From contig CAYPVP010000008.1 of the NCBI GenBank assembly GCA_964414205.1, forward strand, positions 1 to 35,294: DNA of 35,294 nucleotides, written 5' to 3'. Position numbers and translations under genes: made by a program. The stretch is from STD2-102 sp964414205 (GTDB lineage: Bacteria > Bacillota > Clostridia > Christensenellales > CAG-917). Shown here in pieces: positions 27,268 to 35,253 of the stretch (the stretch's first letter is position 1; the number at the start of each line of letters is the position of its first letter). Below the pieces are notes generated by a model. That model had not been told where the DNA came from, searched no databases, and saw only the letters and a program-made list of their open reading frames with translations.

Positions 27268-27498
27268 AGTTTTTCGCTTGAACTTTTTTTGTTGCAAGTG
27301 GCAGATTTTTTTATGCTTGATGTTTATGATTTTTTCCAATGTTTGCTGTCTGTGATTTTTTATACGCTTCTAATTTTGAATAGCCTTATTTCTCAAAATT
27401 TGTTTACCAGCGTCTTGTTTATGATATTCTTATTGCTTTAAATTTGCTCAATTCATTGTTTTTTGCAATTTGTTCATTGATTTTTTTTTGTGTTTTGC

Positions 27499-27804
27499 TC
27501 ATTTGGTTTGTGTTCTTGATTTGCATTTTGTGCCAATGATTGTGTCTGACACGGAAATTTCGTTTGCTGAACAAATGCTGTTTTTGTTGAATGCACACTT
27601 TGCGTTGCATTGAACGACGCTGTCAGGTCTTGGTTCAAATTCTTCTGATGCTTCTGCATCTGCAAACGCTTGTGCAAGAACACCACCTTCTCTTTTGACT
27701 TTTGAAAGACATTTTGCAGTGTCGCCAACAGTGATTACACTTGCTTTGCATTGAGATTTTACATTGTATTCACAATTTGTTGTCGAACAATTCAATTTTT
27801 TCAT
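27499..27804 (-). CDS. Protein with two DUF1540 cysteine motifs
   Basis: 101 residues with GAGGTG just upstream of the ATG (GAGGTGAAATATG). Two copies of the DUF1540 Cys motif are visible: residues 6-19 with C-x4-C-x7-C (NCSTTNCEYNVKSQCKA), and near 66-80 with C-x3-C-x7-C (QCNAKCAFNKNSICSA). Each copy is followed by a [SE].I.V.D turn and a fourth Cys, so each probably binds one metal ion. The 40 residues between are acidic. The family is small, common in Clostridia and of unknown function. It is divergent from rplI and convergent to rpsI. Confidence 0.88.
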   Translation of the reverse strand: MKKLNCSTTNCEYNVKSQCKASVITVGDTAKCLSKVKREGGVLAQAFADAEASEEFEPRPDSVVQCNAKCAFNKNSICSANEISVSDTIIGTKCKSRTQTK

Positions 27805-27887
27805 ATTTCACCTCAATTTAATTTTGGGCAAACTCGAAAATATTATGCAAACTTGTTGGCAATTTTCAAGCAAATTGACAACGAATG

Positions 27888-27916
27888 TTGAAAACAAACA
27901 GCATTTGTGATATAGT
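27888..27916 (+). promoter_or_regulatory. Promoter with extended -10 for the rplI operon
   Basis: TTGAAA at 27888-27893, a 17-nt spacer and TATAGT at 27911-27916, with TG one base before the -10 box. The leader would be about 22 nt. A perfect TTGACA at 27875 is too far from the -10 box (30 nt) to be its partner. Confidence 0.65.
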
Positions 27917-27944
27917 GAAAGAAAAAATTGTCCTAGGAGAATAT

Positions 27945-28394
27945 ATGAAAGTTATTTTGACAGCAGATGTGAAAGGCAGTGGAAAAAAGGGAGATATCAT
28001 TGAAGTCAATGATGGATATGGAAGAAATTTTTTGATAAAAAAGGGACTTGCCCTTGAAGGAACTTCTGCCAATTTGAATCAAGCAAAACAAAAAAAGGCT
28101 GCCGAAGAAAAACGCATTGCCGAAGAAAGAGCATTGGCATTGGAAATGAAAAAACAACTCAAAGGTTTTGTCATTGTTGTTCGTGCAAAATGTGGTGCTG
28201 ACAACGGAAAAATGTATGGCAGTGTCACAAGTGCAGAAATTGCTGAAAGTTTGAAAGCACAAGGTTTTGAAATTGACAAAAAGAAAATTGTCATGAAAGA
28301 AAGCATTCGTGAATTTGGAAAATATAATTTGACTGCAAAATTGTTTCCAGAAGTCACGGCTGACATCGTCATTGATGTTCAACGTGCAAACTGA
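27945..28394 (+). CDS. rplI: Large ribosomal subunit protein L9
   Basis: 149 residues from the ATG at 27945, with AGGAGA 4 nt upstream; the frame extends upstream only through the promoter. N-terminal domain: MKVILTADVKGSGKKGDIIEVNDGYGRNFLI type, with the L9 signature near residues 13-30. A long connecting helix (residues 45-75, Lys/Glu/Ala-rich) leads to the C-terminal rRNA-binding domain containing GKMYGSVTSAEIAESL. The stop overlaps the next start by 1 nt. It binds helix 76 of 23S rRNA near the L1 stalk. Confidence 0.96.
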   Translation: MKVILTADVKGSGKKGDIIEVNDGYGRNFLIKKGLALEGTSANLNQAKQKKAAEEKRIAEERALALEMKKQLKGFVIVVRAKCGADNGKMYGSVTSAEIAESLKAQGFEIDKKKIVMKESIREFGKYNLTAKLFPEVTADIVIDVQRAN

Positions 28395-29083
28395 TGAAAT
28401 TTGTAGAAATTTTAGATGATGAAAAATTTGAAGACCTTGGAATCAATGGTCTTCAAATTTTGCAGTCGAAAAACAAATATAGATTCACTTCTGACAGCGT
28501 GATTTTGTCAAATTTGGTCAAGTGCAAACAAGGTGATGCAATCTGTGACCTTGGGACTGGCAGTGGGATTGTTGCCATCTTGCTCTCTCAAAAGACAAAG
28601 GCGAAACGAATTGTTGGTGTTGAAATTCAAAATGCAATGGCTGACATGGCAAAAAGAAGTGTCATAGCAAACCAACTTGAAGACATAATTGAAATTGTTA
28701 ACATAGATTTGAAGCAAGCCTACAAAGTGCTTGGCAATGAAAGTTTTGAAGTTGTGGTTGCAAACCCACCATATGAAAAATGCAATCAACAGCAAAATGA
28801 AAATCAAATTGTGAACGCAAGCAATTTGGAAGTGAATGCAACGCTTTTAGATTTTGTTGTGTCTGCCAAACGGTTGTTGAAATTTGGAGGCAAGTTTTTT
28901 GTTGTTTTGAAAGCAAAACGAATGGCTGAATTGATTTGTTTGTTGTCACAAAATGGTTTGGAACCAAAAACCATTCATTTGATTTTTCGTTCAAAGCAAG
29001 ATGAAATTGATGCCGTTGTAATTGAGGCTGTAAAAGGTGCAAATGTGGGCGCAAAAGTAGTTGCTCATTATGGAGAAATTTGA
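28394..29083 (+). CDS. tRNA (adenine-N6)-methyltransferase, TrmN6/YabB-like
   Basis: 229 residues. Class I SAM methyltransferase: motif I ICDLGTGSGIVAILLS near residue 50, and the N6-adenine catalytic motif VVANPPYEK near residue 118. The N-terminus has the family's LQILQSKNKYRFTSDSVIL signature. There is no Shine-Dalgarno site; the start lies in a TGATG overlap with rplI, so it depends on coupling. It is followed by rsmI through another 1-nt overlap; the YabB-RsmI pairing is common in Firmicutes. The closest characterised relative modifies A37 of tRNA-Val in Escherichia coli; the exact target here is not proven. Confidence 0.88.
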   Translation: MKFVEILDDEKFEDLGINGLQILQSKNKYRFTSDSVILSNLVKCKQGDAICDLGTGSGIVAILLSQKTKAKRIVGVEIQNAMADMAKRSVIANQLEDIIEIVNIDLKQAYKVLGNESFEVVVANPPYEKCNQQQNENQIVNASNLEVNATLLDFVVSAKRLLKFGGKFFVVLKAKRMAELICLLSQNGLEPKTIHLIFRSKQDEIDAVVIEAVKGANVGAKVVAHYGEI

Positions 29084-29904
29084 TGTCAAAATTGTTTGTT
29101 GTAGGAACACCTATTGGAAATTTGAAAGATATGACACCAAGAGCAGTTGAAACTCTTGAAATGGTGGACATGATTGCATGTGAAGACACAAGACACTCTT
29201 TGCCATTGTTGAAACACTTTGCAATTTCAAAACCACTTTTTGCATGTCATCAACACAACGAACAAAGTTCGGCTGAAAAAATTTGCGAAATGTTGCAAGA
29301 AGGAAAAAACATTGCACTGATTTCTGATGCTGGAATGCCATCTGTTTCTGACCCTGGTGCAGTGGTTGTGGCGATGTGTCATGAAAAGGGGCTGGAAGTT
29401 GAAGTTGTCCCTGGTCCGACTGCCGTGACAAGTGCAGTTGCGCTTGCAGGCTTGACAGGTTCGGGTTTTGCATTCATTGGTTTTCTTCCAGCAAAAAAAG
29501 GCGAAAAAGTCAAAAAGTTGCAAAAATATCAAAATCTTGACTTGCCAATGGTTTTCTATTGCGCTCCACACGACATTTTGGATGATGCAAAAGTTATGTT
29601 TGAAGTCTATGGAAACCGAAAAGTTTGGGTTGTGAAAGAACTGACAAAAATGTTTGAAAATCTTTTTGTGACATCTCTTGAAAATTTTGAAATTCCTGAA
29701 CCTCGTGGAGAATATGTTGTCATTGTTGATGGAAAAAATGAAGAAGAAAACAATTTGCTTGAACTGACCATTGAAGAACATTTGCAATTCTACATTGATT
29801 TGGGAGATGACAACAAAACAGCAATAAAAAAAGTTGCTGTTGAAAGAGGACTCAACAAAAACGAAGTTTATCAAGTGGCAATCATGTTGAAAAACAAAGA
29901 ATGA
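29083..29904 (+). CDS. rsmI: 16S rRNA (cytidine(1402)-2'-O)-methyltransferase RsmI
   Basis: 273 residues from the ATG at 29083 (TGATG overlap with the previous gene, GGAG 7 nt upstream). Tetrapyrrole-methylase fold: LFVVGTPIGNLKDMTPRA at the N-terminus, ACEDTRHS near residue 31, SDAGMPSVSDPGA near 82, and EVVPGPTAVTSAVALAG near 107. All are diagnostic RsmI motifs. The C-terminal roughly 60 residues form a small helical domain typical of the longer RsmI. It 2'-O-methylates C1402 in the decoding centre. It is the last gene of the rplI operon. Confidence 0.95.
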   Translation: MSKLFVVGTPIGNLKDMTPRAVETLEMVDMIACEDTRHSLPLLKHFAISKPLFACHQHNEQSSAEKICEMLQEGKNIALISDAGMPSVSDPGAVVVAMCHEKGLEVEVVPGPTAVTSAVALAGLTGSGFAFIGFLPAKKGEKVKKLQKYQNLDLPMVFYCAPHDILDDAKVMFEVYGNRKVWVVKELTKMFENLFVTSLENFEIPEPRGEYVVIVDGKNEEENNLLELTIEEHLQFYIDLGDDNKTAIKKVAVERGLNKNEVYQVAIMLKNKE

Positions 29905-30196
29905 AAAAATAGCAACGCACGAAAATAAATATTGCAAAATAAATAAGTATTCAATGACAAAATATGAAACTTGAATTTTGTGTAGGCAAACTATGTATAA
30001 AACAATCACATCAAGTTTTTTTATAAAGAAAAGTTGAATGTTCTTTGGTAGAAAGTAAAATAGTTTTGATAAATATTGAATGATAAACTATCAAAAATAG
30101 CAAAAAAAGTAAAATAGCAAACTATCAAAAATTGAATTTTTTGCCAAATGACATTGTTTGAGATTTTTTGTCAAATATTTCAAATTTTGAAGAATG
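29905..30196. other. AT-rich regulatory-looking gap before the AraM-like operon, with repeated boxes
   Basis: AAACTATCAAAAAT occurs at 30085-30098 and 30119-30132 (34-nt spacing). AAAGTAAAATAG occurs at 30052-30063 and 30106-30117. TTTTGATA at 30064-30071 can pair with either TATCAAAA. TTCAAATTTTGAA at 30179-30191 is a palindrome. A weak promoter (TTGAAT, 16 nt, TAAAAT) lies at 30034-30061. No gene is seen here. Confidence 0.4.
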
Positions 30197-30229
30197 ACCT
30201 TGTGCTAGACTTGAAGCACGAGGTTTTTT
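30197..30229 (+). terminator. Terminator-like hairpin ending at the next start codon, with an SD-like sequence in its 3' arm
   Basis: ACCTTGTGCT (30197-30206) pairs with AGCACGAGGT (30215-30224), 10 bp with one G-T pair and an 8-nt loop. It is followed by T's up to 30229, and the ATG of the next gene is at 30230. It may simply terminate the rplI operon. However, GAGG at 30220-30223 is the only Shine-Dalgarno-like site for the next gene, 6 nt from its ATG, so the folded hairpin would hide it. Confidence 0.65.
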
Positions 30230-31420
30230 ATGAATGGAAATGATTTTGAAATTTTGTGTGAAAGTGGCAAAGTATGGAGTTTTTTGGAAACTGACAAAGT
30301 GAAAGAATTTGGAAACACTACGGTTGCTGTTTGCAACAATACTATTGAAAGATTTCCAAAATTGCTTTCTATGTTTGCCAAAAACTATCAAATTGCAGTG
30401 GTGAGTTTGGATGATGTGTGCGACATCTCTCGCAACTTGTCTTTTCAACTTGGAAAGGCAGGCTGGAAAGTGTTTGAAATGACAATCGCAAAGCATTTGC
30501 CAATTCAAGAGCAAATGCGACAAATTTTTGAACTTCCTGAACGACTTAGATTTGTGATTGGTGTGGGAACAGGCAGAATTGTGGAACTTTGCTCGTTGCT
30601 TGCTGAAAAAGAAAATTTGGAGTTTGGAATTTTTTTGACAGCACCATCAACCGATTATGTTTTGAATGTTCAAAAGAAACCAGTTTTTGTTTTGGCTGAC
30701 AAACAAGTTTTGGCAGAATCACCAAAAAATTTGGTGGCAAGTGGCGTTGGCATTTTGCTTTCTGAAAGTTTGCGACAATTTGAAAAACGCGTTGAAATGC
30801 TTTTTTATGATGTAAATTTTGCAAAAAAAGGTCAAACTGAAAACAACAAGTTGTTTTTTGACAAAAATCATGTGGACAACGAAAAACTTTTTTGGCGACT
30901 AATTGAAATTTCAAACGACAAGAGCAGTGAAAGTTTTGTTTCAAGTGGAGAGGTTTTTGCCGAAGTCATGTTGCGAGCCTACAAAAAGCGAACGTATGGA
31001 GAATATCTTTTTGTTGCGTCCTATATGCTGTCGCTTTTTTACAAAAAGTTTTTGGAATCGCCTGCGATTGATGCGCTTTTGCCTCCTGACCACATCAAAA
31101 CAATGAAATTGTTGGAAAACGAATGTGGATATGATTTCAATTCACTTGTGAAAAGAATTGACATTTTGCCAGTGAATGTATATTTTAGAATTAAGTATAT
31201 TATAAGCGAATATAGATACGATTTGATTTCTGAATTGGAAAACGAAAATTTTGCTGAAAGTCAAAAAATTTGGCGCAGGCAATATCAAGATGCTGGATTT
31301 TGGATGAAACAACATTTTTCAACAAGGGAACTTCAATCGTTGATGTCATTGTCAGGAGAATTGGCAGGTGGAATTTTGGGATTTGCCAAAATGAGTGGAT
31401 GCCTTGAAAACTACATTTGA
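30230..31420 (+). CDS. Glycerol-1-phosphate dehydrogenase (AraM/EgsA)-like protein, probably catalytically degenerate
   Basis: 396 residues, close to AraM length (about 394). The nucleotide-binding half is recognisable: FVIGVGTGRIVELCSLLA near residues 108-124 stands where the family has GxGSGTxxDxxxxxA, and TAPSTD at 137-142 matches TAxSxDG with the metal-binding Asp kept. In the C-terminal half the family's GEHxxxH and HGxxVG metal ligands appear as SGEVFAEV (239-246) and YGEYLFVAS (256-264), so both ligand histidines seem lost. This suggests a pseudoenzyme or a changed reaction. HAD phosphatase and transporter genes follow closely; araL-araM in Bacillus is a similar phosphatase-dehydrogenase pairing. 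Family moderately sure, loss of activity inferred. Confidence 0.65.
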   Translation: MNGNDFEILCESGKVWSFLETDKVKEFGNTTVAVCNNTIERFPKLLSMFAKNYQIAVVSLDDVCDISRNLSFQLGKAGWKVFEMTIAKHLPIQEQMRQIFELPERLRFVIGVGTGRIVELCSLLAEKENLEFGIFLTAPSTDYVLNVQKKPVFVLADKQVLAESPKNLVASGVGILLSESLRQFEKRVEMLFYDVNFAKKGQTENNKLFFDKNHVDNEKLFWRLIEISNDKSSESFVSSGEVFAEVMLRAYKKRTYGEYLFVASYMLSLFYKKFLESPAIDALLPPDHIKTMKLLENECGYDFNSLVKRIDILPVNVYFRIKYIISEYRYDLISELENENFAESQKIWRRQYQDAGFWMKQHFSTRELQSLMSLSGELAGGILGFAKMSGCLENYI

Positions 31421-31434
31421 CATAGTGAGGAGTT

Positions 31435-32235
31435 ATGGAAAAAACCAAAGAAAAAAACATCAAAGATGTAGAACTTTTTTTGTTTGACCTTGATGGCACC
31501 GTTTATATTGGTGACAAGGAAATTGATGGCTCGTTTGATGCCGTGAACGAACTTCGCAAAATGGGGAAACGTGTGTGCTTTTTTACAAACAATTCTTCAA
31601 GAATGCACACCGACTACATCGCAAGGCTCAACAACCTTGGCTTGCGAGTCTATTCTGATGAAATCTATACAAGTGGTCAAGTCACTTGTGAATATATCCT
31701 TGACAATTTCAGAGGTAGCAAAGTTTTTTTGCTTGGCAACGAACGATTGAAGGCTGAATTTGATTTGTATGGCATTGAAGTTGTTGAAGAAAACCCTGAC
31801 ATTTGTGTGCTTGGTTTTGACACAACCTTGAACTATGACAAACTCTACAAATTTTGCAAGTTTTTGAACAAAGGTTTGCCTTTTATTGCCACACACCCTG
31901 ATTTCAACTGTCCTGCCCCAGAATGTCCAATGCCCGATGTTGGAGCAATGATGGAGGCAATCAGACTGACTGTGGGAAGAACTCCTGATTTGATTATGGG
32001 AAAGCCTCACACAACAGCAGGCGAAAGAATTGCAAAACGCTATAACTTGCCAAAACATCAAATTGCTATGGTTGGGGATAGACTTTATACAGACATTGCT
32101 TTTGGAAAGAATTGTGATTTTGTTTCAATTTTGGTTTTGTCAGGTGAAACAACAAAAGAAATGGCTGAAAATTCAGACATCAAACCTGAATATACATTGG
32201 GTTCAGTCAAAGATATTTTGGAATTGCTACACTAA
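31435..32235 (+). CDS. HAD-IIA (NagD/AraL-type) sugar or polyol phosphate phosphatase
   Basis: 266 residues with AGGAG just upstream of the ATG, 14 nt after the AraM-like gene. Full HAD motif set: FDLDGTVYIG with nucleophile D18 and acid D20; FTNNSS near residue 58 (motif II); MGKPH near 188 (Lys of motif III); and VGDRLYTDIAFG near 213 (motif IV). The large insert between motifs II and III is the C2-type cap of the NagD, AraL and phosphoglycolate phosphatase group. These enzymes clear small phosphorylated metabolites; substrate not predictable. Its place between an AraM-like gene and a symporter suggests a phosphorylated polyol or sugar. Confidence 0.9.
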   Translation: MEKTKEKNIKDVELFLFDLDGTVYIGDKEIDGSFDAVNELRKMGKRVCFFTNNSSRMHTDYIARLNNLGLRVYSDEIYTSGQVTCEYILDNFRGSKVFLLGNERLKAEFDLYGIEVVEENPDICVLGFDTTLNYDKLYKFCKFLNKGLPFIATHPDFNCPAPECPMPDVGAMMEAIRLTVGRTPDLIMGKPHTTAGERIAKRYNLPKHQIAMVGDRLYTDIAFGKNCDFVSILVLSGETTKEMAENSDIKPEYTLGSVKDILELLH

Positions 32236-32250
32236 GGAGAAATTGTTCAA

Positions 32251-34062
32251 ATGCTAGATTTTACACAAATGATTTCTGCCGTTGGTGGATATTCACAATA
32301 CATAATTTTTGCTGTCTACATGCTCATCATCGTCATTGTTGCTTTTGTATGCCGTAAAAAAAGCAAAAGCGTCAATGACTTTTTGTTTGCCTCAAAAGGT
32401 GTTGGAGGCTGGCTGACGGCTTTTGCCTATGGCGCAACCTATTTCTCTGCTGTCATCTTTGTTGGCTATGCAGGAAAGTTTGGTTGGAATTTTGGACTTG
32501 CATCCATTTGGATTGGCGTTGGAAATGCCATTTTTGGAACTTTTGTTGCATGGAAGGTGTTGGCAAAACGAACAAAGGCAATGACAACCTATCTTGATGC
32601 AAAAACAATGCCAGACTTTTTTGAAAAAAGATATCAAAGCAAACACTTGAAATTGGTTTCGTCTTTGATAATCTTCATTTTCCTTTTGCCTTATTCTTCT
32701 TCGGTCTATCAAGGGCTTGGAAGCATTTTTGAAGCCGTCATTGGCTTGGAACAAATATGGTGCATTTTGATTTTGGCTGCGGTCACTGCAATCTATCTCT
32801 TTTTGGGTGGCTATTTTGCCACTTCAATCACTGACTTCATTCAAGGGACAATCATGCTTGTTGGAATTGTGGTTGCCGTCTTTGCACTCATTGCCGAACC
32901 AAATTTCAACTGGGGAGCAGGTTTCAAATCATTGGTAGACAGTGGTTTTGGACTGGTTCCTCCAACCTCACAACAAGTTGGTGGGTCGTTCATTGATTCG
33001 CCAATGTTCAATTTGATAATCATGGTTTTGCTCACTTCTTTTGGAATTTGGGCTTTGCCACAAAGTGTTCACAAATTTTATGCAATCAAAGATGAAGATG
33101 CCATCAAAAAAGGCTCAATCATTTCAACTGTTTTTGCTTTGATTGTTGGTGGTGGAGCATATTTGATGGGCAGTTTCGTCAGAGTTTTTGTGTCAAACGA
33201 ACAATTTGCATCAATGGGAAACAACTTTGATTTGCTTGTTCCAACAATGATTACTCAGCATTTGCCAAATGCTCTTTTGGGGCTGATTGTTGTTTTGTTG
33301 TTTTCTGCTTCGATGTCAACGTTGGCTGCTCTTTCAATGTCGAGTTCTGCAACAGTAAGTATCGATTTTGTGAAAGGGTATGTCAAAAAAGATTTGCCTG
33401 ACAAAAAAGTCAATGTTTTGTTGAGAGTGCTTTGTTTGGTTTTTGTTGGTGTTTCGGCGTTGCTTGCAATTTTGAAAATTGATGCTATTGTTTCAATGAT
33501 GAGTTTGAGTTGGGGCTTGCTTGCAGGTTGCTTTTTTGGACCATATGTCATGGGACTATATTCAAAAAAAATCAACAAAGCAGGTGCGTATGCTTCAATC
33601 TTTGCAACAATTTTGTTGACCATTGCAATGATTGTGGGGCTTGGTTGTTGGCAAACAAATTGTGGAACATTTTCACAAGTGATAAAAGCAGGAATTGGAA
33701 GAAGCCCATTGATTGGTGTTTGTTCAATGGTTGCATCAATCATTGTCACGCCAATGTTTAGTGCAATTTTCAAAAAGTATGCTCCAAACAAAGAGTTTGT
33801 CGAAGAAATTTTTGCAACAAAAAATTTGCAACTTCAAAAAAAGCAAGTTGTTTCAGTTGGAAATGGCGAAACAAAATGTTCGGAAATTGAAAACACAATT
33901 GTTGTTTTGGCAAAAAACATTGGAAAAGAAGAACCAACATCAGTTGTCGATTCAGAAGTTTTGCCAAAAGAAGAAATAGATTGCTTGTCAAAACAAATTG
34001 AAGAAAACATAAAGTTAGAAGAAGGCAAAAAATCAAAAACGAAGAAAACAAAAATAAAATAA
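32251..34062 (+). CDS. Sodium:solute symporter (SSS family) with a charged C-terminal tail
   Basis: 603 residues. Thirteen hydrophobic segments span residues about 15-508, the SSS number. The family stretch LLFSASMSTLAALSMSSSATVSIDF near 348-372 carries the Ser/Thr residues that form the sodium site in this family. Nearest overall look is the PutP/PanF type, but substrate cannot be read. The last roughly 95 residues are hydrophilic, ending in a Lys-rich KKSKTKKTKIK, a cytosolic extension absent from most relatives. GGAGA lies 10 nt upstream and 15 nt separate it from the phosphatase, so it is the third gene of the operon and presumably imports that pathway's substrate. Confidence 0.88.
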   Translation: MLDFTQMISAVGGYSQYIIFAVYMLIIVIVAFVCRKKSKSVNDFLFASKGVGGWLTAFAYGATYFSAVIFVGYAGKFGWNFGLASIWIGVGNAIFGTFVAWKVLAKRTKAMTTYLDAKTMPDFFEKRYQSKHLKLVSSLIIFIFLLPYSSSVYQGLGSIFEAVIGLEQIWCILILAAVTAIYLFLGGYFATSITDFIQGTIMLVGIVVAVFALIAEPNFNWGAGFKSLVDSGFGLVPPTSQQVGGSFIDSPMFNLIIMVLLTSFGIWALPQSVHKFYAIKDEDAIKKGSIISTVFALIVGGGAYLMGSFVRVFVSNEQFASMGNNFDLLVPTMITQHLPNALLGLIVVLLFSASMSTLAALSMSSSATVSIDFVKGYVKKDLPDKKVNVLLRVLCLVFVGVSALLAILKIDAIVSMMSLSWGLLAGCFFGPYVMGLYSKKINKAGAYASIFATILLTIAMIVGLGCWQTNCGTFSQVIKAGIGRSPLIGVCSMVASIIVTPMFSAIFKKYAPNKEFVEEIFATKNLQLQKKQVVSVGNGETKCSEIENTIVVLAKNIGKEEPTSVVDSEVLPKEEIDCLSKQIEENIKLEEGKKSKTKKTKIK

Positions 34063-34172
34063 ACAAAATTGATGAAAGCAAAAATCAACAATAATAAGAC
34101 GAAAGCGTCTAAATTGAAATGAGTTTGTAAATCAAAAACAAAAATATACTTTATATCGAAATAATTTAGCAT

Positions 34173-34203
34173 AAAGCATTGGTAAATTGCCAATGCTTTT
34201 TTT
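34173..34203 (+). terminator. Terminator of the AraM-like/HAD/symporter operon
   Basis: AAAGCATTGG pairs with CCAATGCTTT (10 bp, loop TAAATTG), followed by a T tract. A short AGACG-AAAG-CGTCT hairpin lies upstream at 34098-34111. The rest of 34063-34356 is AT-rich without a gene. Confidence 0.8.
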
Positions 34204-34305
34204 GTTGCCAGAAGAAAGATGTAGAAAAAATAGTACATACCAAAAGAAATACAAATACAAATGCAAATCAAATGTAAATATAATTGAAATTTACAAATGG
34301 TTAAG

Positions 34306-34334
34306 TTGGATTTAAACATATAAGATCCTATAAA
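34306..34334 (+). promoter_or_regulatory. Possible promoter for ftcD
   Basis: TTGGAT (three of six matches) at 34306-34311, a 17-nt spacer and TATAAA at 34329-34334. The leader would be very short. Weak on its own. Confidence 0.35.
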
Positions 34335-34356
34335 AAGATATAAAGTGGAGGGAAAA

Positions 34357-35253
34357 ATGGCAAAAATAATTGAAAGCGTACCAAATATTAGTGAAGGTAG
34401 AAACAAAGATATTATTGAGGCATGTGTAGATCAGATTAGAACAACAGCAGGTTGTACACTACTAGACTATTCTTCGGATACAAGCCACAATAGAACAGTT
34501 ATTACATATATGGGTAGCCCTGAGGCCTGCGAAGAGGCTAGTGTTAAACTGGCAAAGAAGGCAGTTGAACTTATAGACCTTACTAAGCATGAAGGCGAAC
34601 ACCCAAGAATGGGATGTGTTGATGTAATGCCGTTTATTCCTATTAAAGATGCTACTACACAAGACTGTGTAGTACTTTCTCAGAAAGTCGGGAAGAGAAT
34701 CGCAGAAGAGGCTGATTTACCAGTATTTCTATATGAACAGTCAGCAACAGCACCTCATAGAGAGAATTTAGCAAAAGTTCGTAAGGGTCAATTTGAAGGC
34801 ATGGCTGAAAAGGTAAAAGATTCTGATTGGATTCCTGATTTTGGAGGACAGAGAATACATCCTACAGGTGGAGTTGTTGCAGTAGGAGCAAGACCACCAC
34901 TAATTGCATTTAATATTAACTTAAGTACATCTGATGTTGAAATAGCAAATAAGATAGGTAAAATAATAAGAAGGTCAAATGGTGGATTTGACTGCGTTAA
35001 GGCTATGGGAGTTATGCTTGAAGAGAGAAACGTTGCACAGGTTTCCATCAATATGACAGACTTCACAAAAACTCCTTTGTATAGAGTGGTTGAATTGACT
35101 AAGGCAGAGGCGGCTAGATATGGGGTGCATGTTATCGGTACAGAGATTGTAGGGTTATGTCCTATGAATGCTTTGTTTGATGCGGCAGAGTACTACTTAC
35201 AAATTGAGGAGTTTAATCCTTCGGTACAGGTGATTGAAAATCATTTGTTATAA
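34357..35253 (+). CDS. ftcD: Glutamate formimidoyltransferase (FtcD, transferase domains only)
   Basis: 298 residues from the ATG at 34357, with GGAGGG 4 nt upstream. Length equals the two-domain transferase, with no cyclodeaminase fused. Motifs: ESVPNISEGRN at residues 5-15, TSHNRTVITYMG near 46, GEHPRMGCVDVMPFIP near 77, and GGVVAVGARPPLIAFNINLST near 170. It moves the formimino group from formiminoglutamate to tetrahydrofolate, the last step of histidine degradation, giving glutamate. No other hut gene is present. Codon use is unlike the rest of the window: CAG outnumbers CAA and TTA, CTA, ATA and GTA are common. This points to recent transfer or an assembly join; the window ends 41 nt after the stop. 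Confidence 0.94.
   Translation: MAKIIESVPNISEGRNKDIIEACVDQIRTTAGCTLLDYSSDTSHNRTVITYMGSPEACEEASVKLAKKAVELIDLTKHEGEHPRMGCVDVMPFIPIKDATTQDCVVLSQKVGKRIAEEADLPVFLYEQSATAPHRENLAKVRKGQFEGMAEKVKDSDWIPDFGGQRIHPTGGVVAVGARPPLIAFNINLSTSDVEIANKIGKIIRRSNGGFDCVKAMGVMLEERNVAQVSINMTDFTKTPLYRVVELTKAEAARYGVHVIGTEIVGLCPMNALFDAAEYYLQIEEFNPSVQVIENHLL

Noticed and set aside
27253..27441. 62-codon plus-strand frame encoding a hydrophobic peptide
   Set aside because: It starts inside a terminator stem, has no ribosome binding site, and its hydrophobicity follows from T-richness alone.
29227..30009. 260-codon minus-strand frame over rsmI and the gap after it
   Set aside because: Almost wholly antisense to rsmI, Phe/Cys/Asn-rich, without a domain or ribosome binding site.
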